Source: Phycisphaerales bacterium (lineage in GTDB: Bacteria; Pseudomonadota; Gammaproteobacteria; Competibacterales; Competibacteraceae). Taken from it: 12,798 bases of DNA. Positions 1 through 6,187 of this stretch are shown here, piece after piece (the stretch's first letter is position 1; each line of letters begins with the position of its first letter). A program made the position numbers and the translations under genes. The stretch covers positions 1 to 12,798 of the forward strand of contig JACSSB010000184.1 in NCBI GenBank assembly GCA_014879435.1, in the 5' to 3' direction. The notes beneath the pieces are model-generated. The model saw only the letters and a list, made by a program, of their open reading frames with translations. It had not been told where the DNA came from and made no database searches.

Positions 1-681
1 ATCCGCGACTACGAAGGTCTGACCGGTACCCAGCACGATTACAAGGTCGATCTGATCAAGGCGCATCTGTCATTGTGCAAAGCGGTCGGCTCTCCGTTGC
101 TCATCGTGTGTTCGGCCACCAACCAACTACCGGACAAGAGCGACGAAATCTTGGAGCAGGATCTGCGCAAGCTCGCCAATCTAGCGGTACCGATGGGGGT
201 GCGGATCGGTTACAAAGCGGTGCCGTGGGGGCGTTTTACCCGTAGCGTGCAAGACGCTTGGGATATGGTGGATGCAGTCAATCACGCCAATTTCAGTTTG
301 GTACTGGACACCTTTCATTTTCTGGCCGATCAATCGGCCGTCGATGTGATCGACGAAATCGATCCAGACAAGATCGCCCTAGTGCAACTAGCCGATTTCA
401 GTGTCTTTGAATTTCACAATCGCACGGAACTGCGTGATCGAGCCATCCACATGCGGGTGTTTCCGGGCCAGGGTGTGCATACGGCGCGACTCGCAGAAAT
501 TCTGCGTCGAATTGATCGCATCGGTTATCGCGGCGATTTCAGCTTTCTGATTTTCAACGACGACTACCAGCAATTACCGCCGCGATTTGTCTTGGAGCAA
601 GCGCGTCGCTCGGTGAAATGGGTCACTGATCAGGTGCTACGCCGCAGTTTGCCGTTGCGGGGAGCGAACGGGAGAAGATGA
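1..681 (+). CDS. QuiC/dehydroshikimate-dehydratase-like TIM-barrel protein, 5'-truncated by window edge
   Basis: The frame is open from base 1, so the gene starts upstream of the window; 226 residues are visible and end at TGA 679-681. Text such as IRDYEGLTG, VCSATNQL, LDTFHFLAD, ALVQLADF, FPGQG and FNDDY matches the sugar-isomerase-like TIM-barrel domain of bacterial 3-dehydroshikimate dehydratases (QuiC/QsuB), which convert 3-dehydroshikimate to protocatechuate. That family binds a divalent metal through Glu, Asp, Gln and Glu. Here Asp (visible residue 103, LDTFHF) and Gln (129, VQLAD) are kept. The first Glu is Lys (residue 72, GYKAVPWG; family pattern YEALAWG) and the last is Leu (183, FSFLIFND; family pattern SLEIFND). 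The C-terminal HPPD-like domain of two-domain family members is absent: the gene stops soon after the barrel. A strong terminator follows. Family membership is fairly sure; catalytic activity is doubtful. It could have a non-metal or new role. Confidence 0.85.
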   Translation: MRDYEGLTGTQHDYKVDLIKAHLSLCKAVGSPLLIVCSATNQLPDKSDEILEQDLRKLANLAVPMGVRIGYKAVPWGRFTRSVQDAWDMVDAVNHANFSLVLDTFHFLADQSAVDVIDEIDPDKIALVQLADFSVFEFHNRTELRDRAIHMRVFPGQGVHTARLAEILRRIDRIGYRGDFSFLIFNDDYQQLPPRFVLEQARRSVKWVTDQVLRRSLPLRGANGRR

Positions 682-704
682 GCGATTGTGCTCCCGCAGA
701 AATA

Positions 705-732
705 AAAAAGGCGGCCATCTGGCCGCCTTTTT
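705..732 (+). terminator. Rho-independent terminator, probably bidirectional
   Basis: GGCGGCC (710-716) and GGCCGCC (721-727) form a 7 bp GC-rich stem around a four-base ATCT loop, followed by TTTTT (728-732). AAAAA precedes the stem (705-709), so the structure also reads as a terminator on the minus strand. It lies 24 bases past the stop of the upstream TIM-barrel gene and between convergent genes, so it can serve both. Confidence 0.9.
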
Positions 733-833
733 GCGTTAATTGCTCAGTCCCCCCTTTAGCAAAAAGGTTAGGGGGATTTGAGTCTCGTCGCTGGTGTGAA
801 ATCCCCCCCAGCCCCCCTTTTTCAAAGGGGGGA

Positions 834-855
834 GCGGCCATTTGGCCGCCTTTTT
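834..855 (+). terminator. Second copy of the terminator hairpin
   Basis: GCGGCCA (834-840) and TGGCCGC (843-849) pair as a stem, followed by C and TTTTT (851-855). It is a near copy of the 705-732 hairpin. A third copy at 894-915 (GCGGCCA, TC, TGGCCAC, then CCTTTTT after one shared C) has lost outer pairing through a G-to-A change. These copies belong to the intergenic repeat array and may act as backup terminators. Confidence 0.65.
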
Positions 856-975
856 GCGTTAATTGCTCAGTCCCCCCTTTTTCAAAGGGGGGAGCGGCCA
901 TCTGGCCACCTTTTTATGTTAACTGTTCAGTTCCCCCCTTTAGCAAAGGGGGGTTAGGGGGGATTTGAAACGCGA

Positions 976-2421
976 TTAGGTGGTGATGGTTTCTTCGGCT
1001 TCCAGTTCGGGATCGTAAAAGTCACCGAACAATTCGGCATCGGAAGGCTTGTCTTCCTTGATCGGTATTGATACCCAAGTGGTGTTCATGTAGTGCTTGA
1101 GGTGGACGTTTTCCGAAATGATATTGCCGCCCCAAGTACCGCAACCGAGGCTGGAAGTCATCGGCATACCGTTGTTGAACGCACCAGCGTTGGCCTTGGA
1201 CTGTGGCTGGCGCACCATGATCCGCGATACCGGCGCGGCCAGCGCCAGCGCGTGGATATGATCCTGATTGAAGGAGTAGATGCCGCAGGAATGGCCCTTA
1301 CCACCGACTTCGTAGACCGCTCGCATCATCTTTAAGGCTTGATCGAAGCCCTTGTATTTATATACCGCCAGCAGTGTGGTCAGCTTTTCACCGGAATACG
1401 GATGTTCCTTGCCGATGCCATCACCGTAGACGATCAGGAATTTGCGATCGGCTGGGATGCTGAAACCGGCTATCTTGGCTAACTGTTGCGGTGCGATAGC
1501 AACGGTGTCGGAGGTGCGGTGATGCTCATCGTCCCACATCGCTTTGCGCAGCGCGGCTTTTTCTTGGTCGTTGCACAGATAGCCGCCTTCGACTTGCAGC
1601 TGCTCTACCAGCTTGTCGAAAATACTTTCCTCGATAATTAGATTACCGTCGGCGGAGCAGCCGGAGCCGAAATCGGAAGTCTTAGAGAGGCGAGTATTGC
1701 GGGCTGCTTCCTGGATGTTGGCGGTTTCGTCGATGATCATCGTCGAGTTGCCAGCCCCGACGCCGTAGGCAGGTGTTCCCGAGCTGTAGGCAGCACGCAC
1801 CATCGGTTGACCGCCCGTGGCGATAATCAAGTCGCCACGCGCCATCAACGCTTGCGACATCGGAATATTCACCTTGGTCAGGCATTGCAGAATGTCGGCG
1901 GGCGCGCCTTCCTTCTCCAGTGCTTCGCGCATCAGCCGCACGGTTTCGAACGAGGTTTTCTTCGAGCGCGGATGGGGCGAGAAGATGACGGCATTGCGGC
2001 CTTTGATGCCATAAATGGCATTGCCCGCTGGTGTTAAATCCGGATTGGTGGTCGGTACGATGCAGGCGATGATCCCGACCGGTTTGGCGTATTTGACGAT
2101 GCCTTTTTCCGGGATTTCCTCGATGATACCGACGCTCTTTTGCCGCAGCGCATCGCGTAGCACGCCCCGAATTTTCATCCGCTTACCCATGCGGCTTTCG
2201 GCATCTCCCAAGCCGCTTTCGTTGATGCCCATTTCAACGAGCCGGGTAAAGGTCTTCTTATTAGATACGGCCCATGCCACCGCCTGACACAAGCGGTCGA
2301 TGCGTTGTTGGTCGTAGCTTTCGATAGTGGCGAGTGCCTTGCTGGCGCGTGCGAATACCTCATCCAGTTCCTGTTGCTGTTCGGGGGTTAGACCTTTTTT
2401 ATCGGTGGAATCAGTAGCCAT
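976..2421 (-). CDS. CoA-acylating aldehyde dehydrogenase, SauS-like (sulfoacetaldehyde or related aldehyde)
   Basis: The 481-residue protein belongs to the ALDH superfamily branch that oxidises aldehydes to acyl-CoA with NAD(P)+ (AdhE N-domain, EutE, SauS). Visible marks are PTTNP (123-127), the AAYSSGTPAYGVGAGN stretch (210-225), and the catalytic Cys255 in SDFGSGCSADGN. The conserved Glu found in non-acylating ALDHs is not seen at the usual LELGGK motif, as expected for acylating members. Overall style is closest, from memory, to sulfoacetaldehyde dehydrogenase (acylating) SauS, but the substrate cannot be read from sequence. The start ATG at 2421 is backed by AAGGAG nine bases upstream. 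It follows the other aldehyde dehydrogenase gene by 48 bp on the same strand and is probably co-transcribed with it. No sulfite-export, sulfoacetyl-CoA ligase or Xsc gene is present to support sulfonate use. Confidence 0.88.
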   Translation of the reverse strand: MATDSTDKKGLTPEQQQELDEVFARASKALATIESYDQQRIDRLCQAVAWAVSNKKTFTRLVEMGINESGLGDAESRMGKRMKIRGVLRDALRQKSVGIIEEIPEKGIVKYAKPVGIIACIVPTTNPDLTPAGNAIYGIKGRNAVIFSPHPRSKKTSFETVRLMREALEKEGAPADILQCLTKVNIPMSQALMARGDLIIATGGQPMVRAAYSSGTPAYGVGAGNSTMIIDETANIQEAARNTRLSKTSDFGSGCSADGNLIIEESIFDKLVEQLQVEGGYLCNDQEKAALRKAMWDDEHHRTSDTVAIAPQQLAKIAGFSIPADRKFLIVYGDGIGKEHPYSGEKLTTLLAVYKYKGFDQALKMMRAVYEVGGKGHSCGIYSFNQDHIHALALAAPVSRIMVRQPQSKANAGAFNNGMPMTSSLGCGTWGGNIISENVHLKHYMNTTWVSIPIKEDKPSDAELFGDFYDPELEAEETITT

Positions 2422-2469
2422 GCTGGAGTTCTCCTTAGAGTGGTGGGCAAAGTCAAAGCAAAAATAGAA

Positions 2470-3960
2470 TCAGCGGCGAATAAAGGGATTGGCGACATCC
2501 AAATCAGTCGATACCCAGACGCACTTGGTTTCAAGATATTCACGCACAGCGTCCATGCCGGATTCGCGGCCAATGCCGGAATGCTTGTAACCGCCAAATG
2601 GCGCGGTGAAGCTGGTGGCACGGTAATTGTTGACCCACACCGTGCCCGCTTTGAGTTTTTCGGTGACCATCAAGGCGCGTTGTAAGCTGCGCGTCCAGAC
2701 AGCCCCAGCCAAGCCGTAACGATTGTCGTTGGCAATACGAATGGCATCATCCTCATCCTCGAATGGAATCACGCACAATACCGGCCCAAAAATTTCTTCT
2801 TGGGCGATCCGCATGCGGTTATCGACCCCCGTGAAAATAGTCGGTTCAATGAATTGGCCCTGGCCAAGATCGGGCCGCGCCTTGCCGCCGAGCGCGCAGA
2901 CTGCGCCTTCAGCCTTGGCGATTTGGATGTAGCGCAGCACTTTTTCAAATTGAGGCCGAGTGGCGATGGGGCCGATCTGCGTGGAAATATCGGCAGGATC
3001 ACCGAGCTTGGCCTGACGTGCGAGTGCAACTAGGCGGTGGACGAATTCGTCGTGGATGCTGCTTTGTAACAGTAGCCGCGATCCAGCCTGACAGCTCTGT
3101 CCGCTGGCAGAGAAGATACCGGAAACAGCACCCTTAAGCGCCTGATCCAAGTCGGCATCATCGAATACGATGTTGGCAGATTTACCGCCCAATTCCAGCG
3201 TCACCGTTTTTAGTCCGCGCGCCGCTGCTTGATAAATTTTTTGGCCAGCCAGTTCGCTGCCAGTAAATCCAATGTGGGCTACGTCGGGATGCTCGACCAG
3301 TGGAGCACCCGCTTCATCACCAAAACCGGTTACGACGTTGACCACGCCTTTGGGAAAGCCCGCCTCGCCAAATAACACCGCCATTTCCAGGGTAGAAGCA
3401 GAGGTGTATTCGGACGGTTTGATGACGACCGTACAGCCTGCTGCCAGCGCGGGGGCCAGTTTCCAACTGGTCAGTGTCAGCGGCGAATTCCACGGGGTGA
3501 TGATGGCGACTACGCCCTTCGGCTCGTAGCGGGTGTAGCAAAACAGCACGCCCTGTTTGTCGGTGGGGATGACCCGACTTTCAATTTTGTCAGCAAGTCC
3601 GGCAAAGTAATGAAAGTAGTCGCCTAGGTAGCGCATCTGGGTGACCACTTCGGCGGCCAGTTTGCCGTTGTCACGCCGCTCGATTTCAGCGATGCGCTGC
3701 GCATGGTCGATCAGTAAATCGGCAAAGCGACGAAGCAGCTTGCCGCGCCTACTCGGCGTTAGTTTTGCCCACTCACCGGCAAAAGCGCAGGTGGCAGCGG
3801 CTACCGCAGCATTCACATCCACTTTGCCGCCGCGCGCGATCAACGCCCACGGTTCGCCACTGTAGGGATTTTCCGTTGGAAAATAATCCCCTAACGCCGG
3901 TGGAATCATCGCACCATTGATATAGTGGCCATATTTGGGAAGCGCCTCGATCAGCGGCAT
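2470..3960 (-). CDS. NAD(P)+-dependent aldehyde dehydrogenase (non-acylating)
   Basis: This 496-residue protein has the full classical ALDH fold at normal family length. PWNSP carries the oxyanion-hole Asn158, VIKPSEYT has cofactor-binding Lys181, GFTGS (231-235) closes the nucleotide site, LELGGKS has the general base Glu256, and GQSCQAGSR holds the nucleophile Cys290. EEIFGPVLCV and the C-terminal PFGGYKHSGIGRE are also present. It oxidises an aldehyde to the free acid; the substrate is not determinable (betaine-, hydroxymuconic- and aromatic-aldehyde dehydrogenases share these motifs). The start at 3960 has a GGAG 11 bases upstream, a little far. A well-formed promoter and a palindrome lie upstream in the 285 bp gap, and a terminator separates it from dctP, so it likely begins its own transcript with the downstream acylating enzyme. 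Confidence 0.93.
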   Translation of the reverse strand: MPLIEALPKYGHYINGAMIPPALGDYFPTENPYSGEPWALIARGGKVDVNAAVAAATCAFAGEWAKLTPSRRGKLLRRFADLLIDHAQRIAEIERRDNGKLAAEVVTQMRYLGDYFHYFAGLADKIESRVIPTDKQGVLFCYTRYEPKGVVAIITPWNSPLTLTSWKLAPALAAGCTVVIKPSEYTSASTLEMAVLFGEAGFPKGVVNVVTGFGDEAGAPLVEHPDVAHIGFTGSELAGQKIYQAAARGLKTVTLELGGKSANIVFDDADLDQALKGAVSGIFSASGQSCQAGSRLLLQSSIHDEFVHRLVALARQAKLGDPADISTQIGPIATRPQFEKVLRYIQIAKAEGAVCALGGKARPDLGQGQFIEPTIFTGVDNRMRIAQEEIFGPVLCVIPFEDEDDAIRIANDNRYGLAGAVWTRSLQRALMVTEKLKAGTVWVNNYRATSFTAPFGGYKHSGIGRESGMDAVREYLETKCVWVSTDLDVANPFIRR

Positions 3961-4027
3961 CCGCGTTTGATCTCCGTCACGACTGCCTCAACCCTATTCC
4001 GCTGGAGCTATAAGTCGGGATCGTGGG

Positions 4028-4045
4028 TCAAGCAGTTCTGCTTGA
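4028..4045. promoter_or_regulatory. 18 bp perfect palindrome, candidate operator of the aldehyde dehydrogenase pair
   Basis: TCAAGCAG (4028-4035) and CTGCTTGA (4038-4045) are perfect inverted 8 bp arms with a 2-base centre. The site begins 14 bases downstream of the predicted -10 box on the minus strand, so it lies at about +8 to +25 of the transcript, a normal place for repressor binding. It could also form a weak RNA hairpin. The binding protein is unknown and no regulator gene is in the window. Confidence 0.5.
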
Positions 4046-4059
4046 AAGAACATGATTTC

Positions 4060-4087
4060 ATTTTAGCAAAGATTTGCCAGGTCGCAA
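4060..4087 (-). promoter_or_regulatory. Sigma70-type promoter for the aldehyde dehydrogenase pair
   Basis: Read on the minus strand: TTGCGA (4082-4087) as -35, a 16-base spacer, and TAAAAT (4060-4065) as -10, with TG one base before it giving an extended -10 (TGCTAAAAT). The predicted start of transcription is near 4053, about 90 bases before the ATG at 3960. The 5/6 -10 match and TGn make this the best-looking promoter in the window. Confidence 0.6.
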
Positions 4088-4163
4088 GAAAAATAGAATC
4101 AAGTTCTGAAACTAAAGTTAGGATGATCGTGTCGGTGTCAGTGTCATTTGAGCCAAAAAGAGC

Positions 4164-4192
4164 GGTAGTACTTCCGTGTCAGAAGTACTACC
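4164..4192 (-). terminator. Rho-independent terminator after dctP
   Basis: GGTAGTACTTC (4164-4174) and GAAGTACTACC (4182-4192) form a perfect 11 bp stem with a 7-base loop. Read on the minus strand the stem is followed by GCTC and then TTTTT (4155-4159). It lies 53 bases past the dctP stop and upstream of the promoter for the aldehyde dehydrogenase pair, and so divides the minus-strand genes into two transcription units. The T-run is offset by four bases, so termination may be partial. Confidence 0.75.
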
Positions 4193-4245
4193 CCAAAGAG
4201 ACGTTTACCCTTGAAAGCAAGCGAGAATGCCGTTAAGAAAAGCTA

Positions 4246-5274
4246 TCAGGGTGCTTTACTGGCTTTTTCGATCGCTTCGTACATCTCTTTAGCCGTCTCT
4301 TCACCGTACTCCTTGCTGTATTTTTCGATCAATGGTTTAGATTTTTCCTTCATCTTGGCCAGTTCTTCTGGCGGCATCACGTCAACCGTCAGGTTGGCCT
4401 TAAGAAATTCCAATGCTTCGGCGCTGTACTTCTGCGAGAGCTGGCGCTGATAGTCGCGTGCTTCCAAGGCGGCTTCCTGCAAGACCTTCTTTTCGTCGTC
4501 GTTGAGCTTGTCGTAGGTCTTCTTACTCATCAACAACATCTGGGGGTTATACATGTGGTTGGTGATGGTCACATACTTTTGCACTTCGTAGAGTTTGGCG
4601 GCTTTCAGATTGATCAGAGTCTGAGTACCGCCGTCCACGGTGTGCTGTTCCAGCGCAGTATAGAGTTCGACATAGGCAATCGGTACCGCGTTGGCACCCA
4701 GCATGTTTTGAAAATCGATTTGCAACGGTGTCTCGGTCACCCGAATCTTAAGTCCAGCGATATCTTCCAGTTTCTTGATTTGACGGGTACCGGTGTGATA
4801 ATTCAAAAATCCCATTTCCCAGTAGCCCAAGTTGACGAGGCCTTTTTCCAGCAGTTTATTGCTCAGTTTGGTTCCAAATTCGCCGTCCAATACCTTGTAA
4901 GCGATTTGTTCGTTGGCGAAGGCGAAAGGAAAATCCAATACACCAAAATCTTTGACCAGACCGGTCAACAGATTGGCGTTCATGATGCCCATGGCGATGA
5001 CGCCGCCCTGCATCGAAGACACTACGGCGATATCCTTACCCAGCGAGCCGCCACCGAACAGCTTAGCCTGCATCTTGCCGCCGCTTTTCTCGCTTAAAAG
5101 CTCGGTGAATTTGACACCAGCGTCGTAATGGGCAGTGCCCGCGTTGACCGCAATCGCAATTTTGAATTTTTGGTCACGAATTTCCGCGTTGGCGTTGCCG
5201 AAGATGCAAACGGACAGCGCCAATATGCTGATCGGCCTTAAGATTAATTTATTGATTTTCGTGTAATTTATCAT
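4246..5274 (-). CDS. dctP: TRAP transporter substrate-binding protein (DctP family)
   Basis: The 342-residue precursor has a Sec signal peptide: basic start (INYTKINK), hydrophobic core LILRPISILALSVCIFG, and probable cleavage after ANA at residue 30. The mature periplasmic protein captures an organic anion for the DctQM membrane unit. Family marks are GGSLGKD (75-81), the GLKIRV segment with Arg178, which in this family salt-bridges the ligand carboxylate, and YTALEQHTVDGG (205-216). The usual VDGQENP motif reads VDGGTQT here, so the Glu and Asn often seen at that part of the pocket are replaced. This may signal an uncommon ligand. RBS GAGGAGG lies just before ATG 5274. It is last in the transporter operon, after the quinate/shikimate dehydrogenase gene, rather than next to dctQM, and is followed by a terminator. 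Confidence 0.93.
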   Translation of the reverse strand: MINYTKINKLILRPISILALSVCIFGNANAEIRDQKFKIAIAVNAGTAHYDAGVKFTELLSEKSGGKMQAKLFGGGSLGKDIAVVSSMQGGVIAMGIMNANLLTGLVKDFGVLDFPFAFANEQIAYKVLDGEFGTKLSNKLLEKGLVNLGYWEMGFLNYHTGTRQIKKLEDIAGLKIRVTETPLQIDFQNMLGANAVPIAYVELYTALEQHTVDGGTQTLINLKAAKLYEVQKYVTITNHMYNPQMLLMSKKTYDKLNDDEKKVLQEAALEARDYQRQLSQKYSAEALEFLKANLTVDVMPPEELAKMKEKSKPLIEKYSKEYGEETAKEMYEAIEKASKAP

Positions 5275-5305
5275 TAAAAACCTCCTCTGATTCAGGGTGA
5301 TGCTC

Positions 5306-6172
5306 TTATGCGCCCATCGACGCGAAATGGCGGGTCATGCGCTCGGCGTTTGGTTCGACACCGGTAAACAGTTGAAACGCACCGACCGCTTGGTAAACAG
5401 CCATGCCGCCGCCACTCAAGGTACGGCAGCCTTTGGCCTTGGCAACTTTCAGTAACTCAGTTTCCAGGGGGAAATAAACGATTTCAGCCACCCACTGCCG
5501 AGGTTGCAGATATTCGGCAGGCAGAGGCAGGCCCGGATGGCTGGCCATGCCGATCGGGGTGGCGTGAATCAAACCATCGGCTTGTGCCATCGCCGCTTGC
5601 AGATCGGTGCAGACTTCGGCCCGTTCCGCGCCGAAGCGGGCGTTGAGGCCATCGACGATATTTTTGGCCCTGGCCGGATCGATATCGTGCACGGCCAACT
5701 TTTCCACCTTGAGCAGCAAGGCGGCGTGAGCGACTGCCGCCCCCGCGCCACCTGCACCCAATTGCACCACGCGGCGGCGCTCCACATCCGGCAAGCCGCG
5801 TTTGAAGCCTTCGGCAAAACCCGAGCAATCGGTGTTATGGCCAATCCGTCGCCCGTTTTTGAGTACCACCGTGTTGACCGCATTGAGTGCGCTGGCATCC
5901 TCAGACAGCTCATGCAACAACGGAATCACCAACTGCTTACAGGGATGGGTGATGTTGAGGCCGCAATAACCCATCCGCTCAGCGGCGGTGAGTAGATCAG
6001 GCAGCGCCTCGGTCCCCAAATTCAATTGTTCGAGATCGATGATTTTATAGACGTAACGCAGACCTTGTTCCTGGCCTTCCTGTTCGTGCATGCGCGGGGT
6101 TCGGGATTGTTGCACGCCAGCACCGATCAGCCCACATAAGACCGAGGGTCGGCTGATTTGTTGGGTAGTCAT
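5306..6172 (-). CDS. Quinate/shikimate dehydrogenase (AroE superfamily, QsuD-like)
   Basis: The 288-residue protein matches catabolic quinate/shikimate dehydrogenases of the actinobacterial QsuD type (recalled family pattern SRTPAMHEAEG). Substrate-site residues are visible: SRTPRMHE (23-30), NITHPCK with catalytic Lys79, and NTDCSGF with Asp115. The Rossmann loop is GAGGAG (139-144). The second beta strand ends in VHDIDPAR, where an acid at this position in known members favours NAD+ over NADP+; this fits a degradative rather than biosynthetic role. The enzyme would oxidise quinate or shikimate, or a similar cyclic polyol acid, to its 3-dehydro form in the cytoplasm. RBS AAGGAG is well placed. 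It lies 15 bases after dctM and 31 bases before dctP, so the imported ligand is probably its substrate or a precursor. Housekeeping AroE is the less likely reading. Confidence 0.88.
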   Translation of the reverse strand: MTTQQISRPSVLCGLIGAGVQQSRTPRMHEQEGQEQGLRYVYKIIDLEQLNLGTEALPDLLTAAERMGYCGLNITHPCKQLVIPLLHELSEDASALNAVNTVVLKNGRRIGHNTDCSGFAEGFKRGLPDVERRRVVQLGAGGAGAAVAHAALLLKVEKLAVHDIDPARAKNIVDGLNARFGAERAEVCTDLQAAMAQADGLIHATPIGMASHPGLPLPAEYLQPRQWVAEIVYFPLETELLKVAKAKGCRTLSGGGMAVYQAVGAFQLFTGVEPNAERMTRHFASMGA

Positions 6173-6187
6173 GGGTTTCTCTCCTTT

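Larger units (their letters stand above)
705..969. repeat. Intergenic array of terminator hairpins and C6/G6 inverted repeats
   Basis: A unit of about 60 bp occurs three times, starting near 710, 833 and 893. Each has a GCGGCCA-type hairpin and T5, then a spacer close to GCGTTAATTGCTCAGT, then CCCCCCTTT; in copies 2 and 3 this is followed by TTCAAA or AGCAAA and GGGGGG. Copies 2 and 3 are directly abutting (833-892 and 893-953). Copies 1 and 2 are separated by an insert with AGGGGGATTTGA and AATCCCCCCCAGCCCCCC in inverted orientation, and copy 3 ends with GGGGGG-TTA-GGGGGG-ATTT. The region translates to repetitive peptides in both directions and has no coding character. It resembles small palindromic intergenic elements dispersed in some proteobacterial genomes (inference; no search was possible). 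Confidence 0.85.

Noticed and set aside
678..968. Open frames on both strands (96 and 92 codons) across the repeat array
   Set aside because: The translations are repeats of short peptides such as AAIWPPFCVNCSVPPF, generated by the DNA repeat unit and its hairpins; they have no gene character and overlap terminators.
4555..5097. Plus-strand 180-codon frame opposite dctP
   Set aside because: It is the mirror of a clear DctP coding sequence with signal peptide and family motifs.
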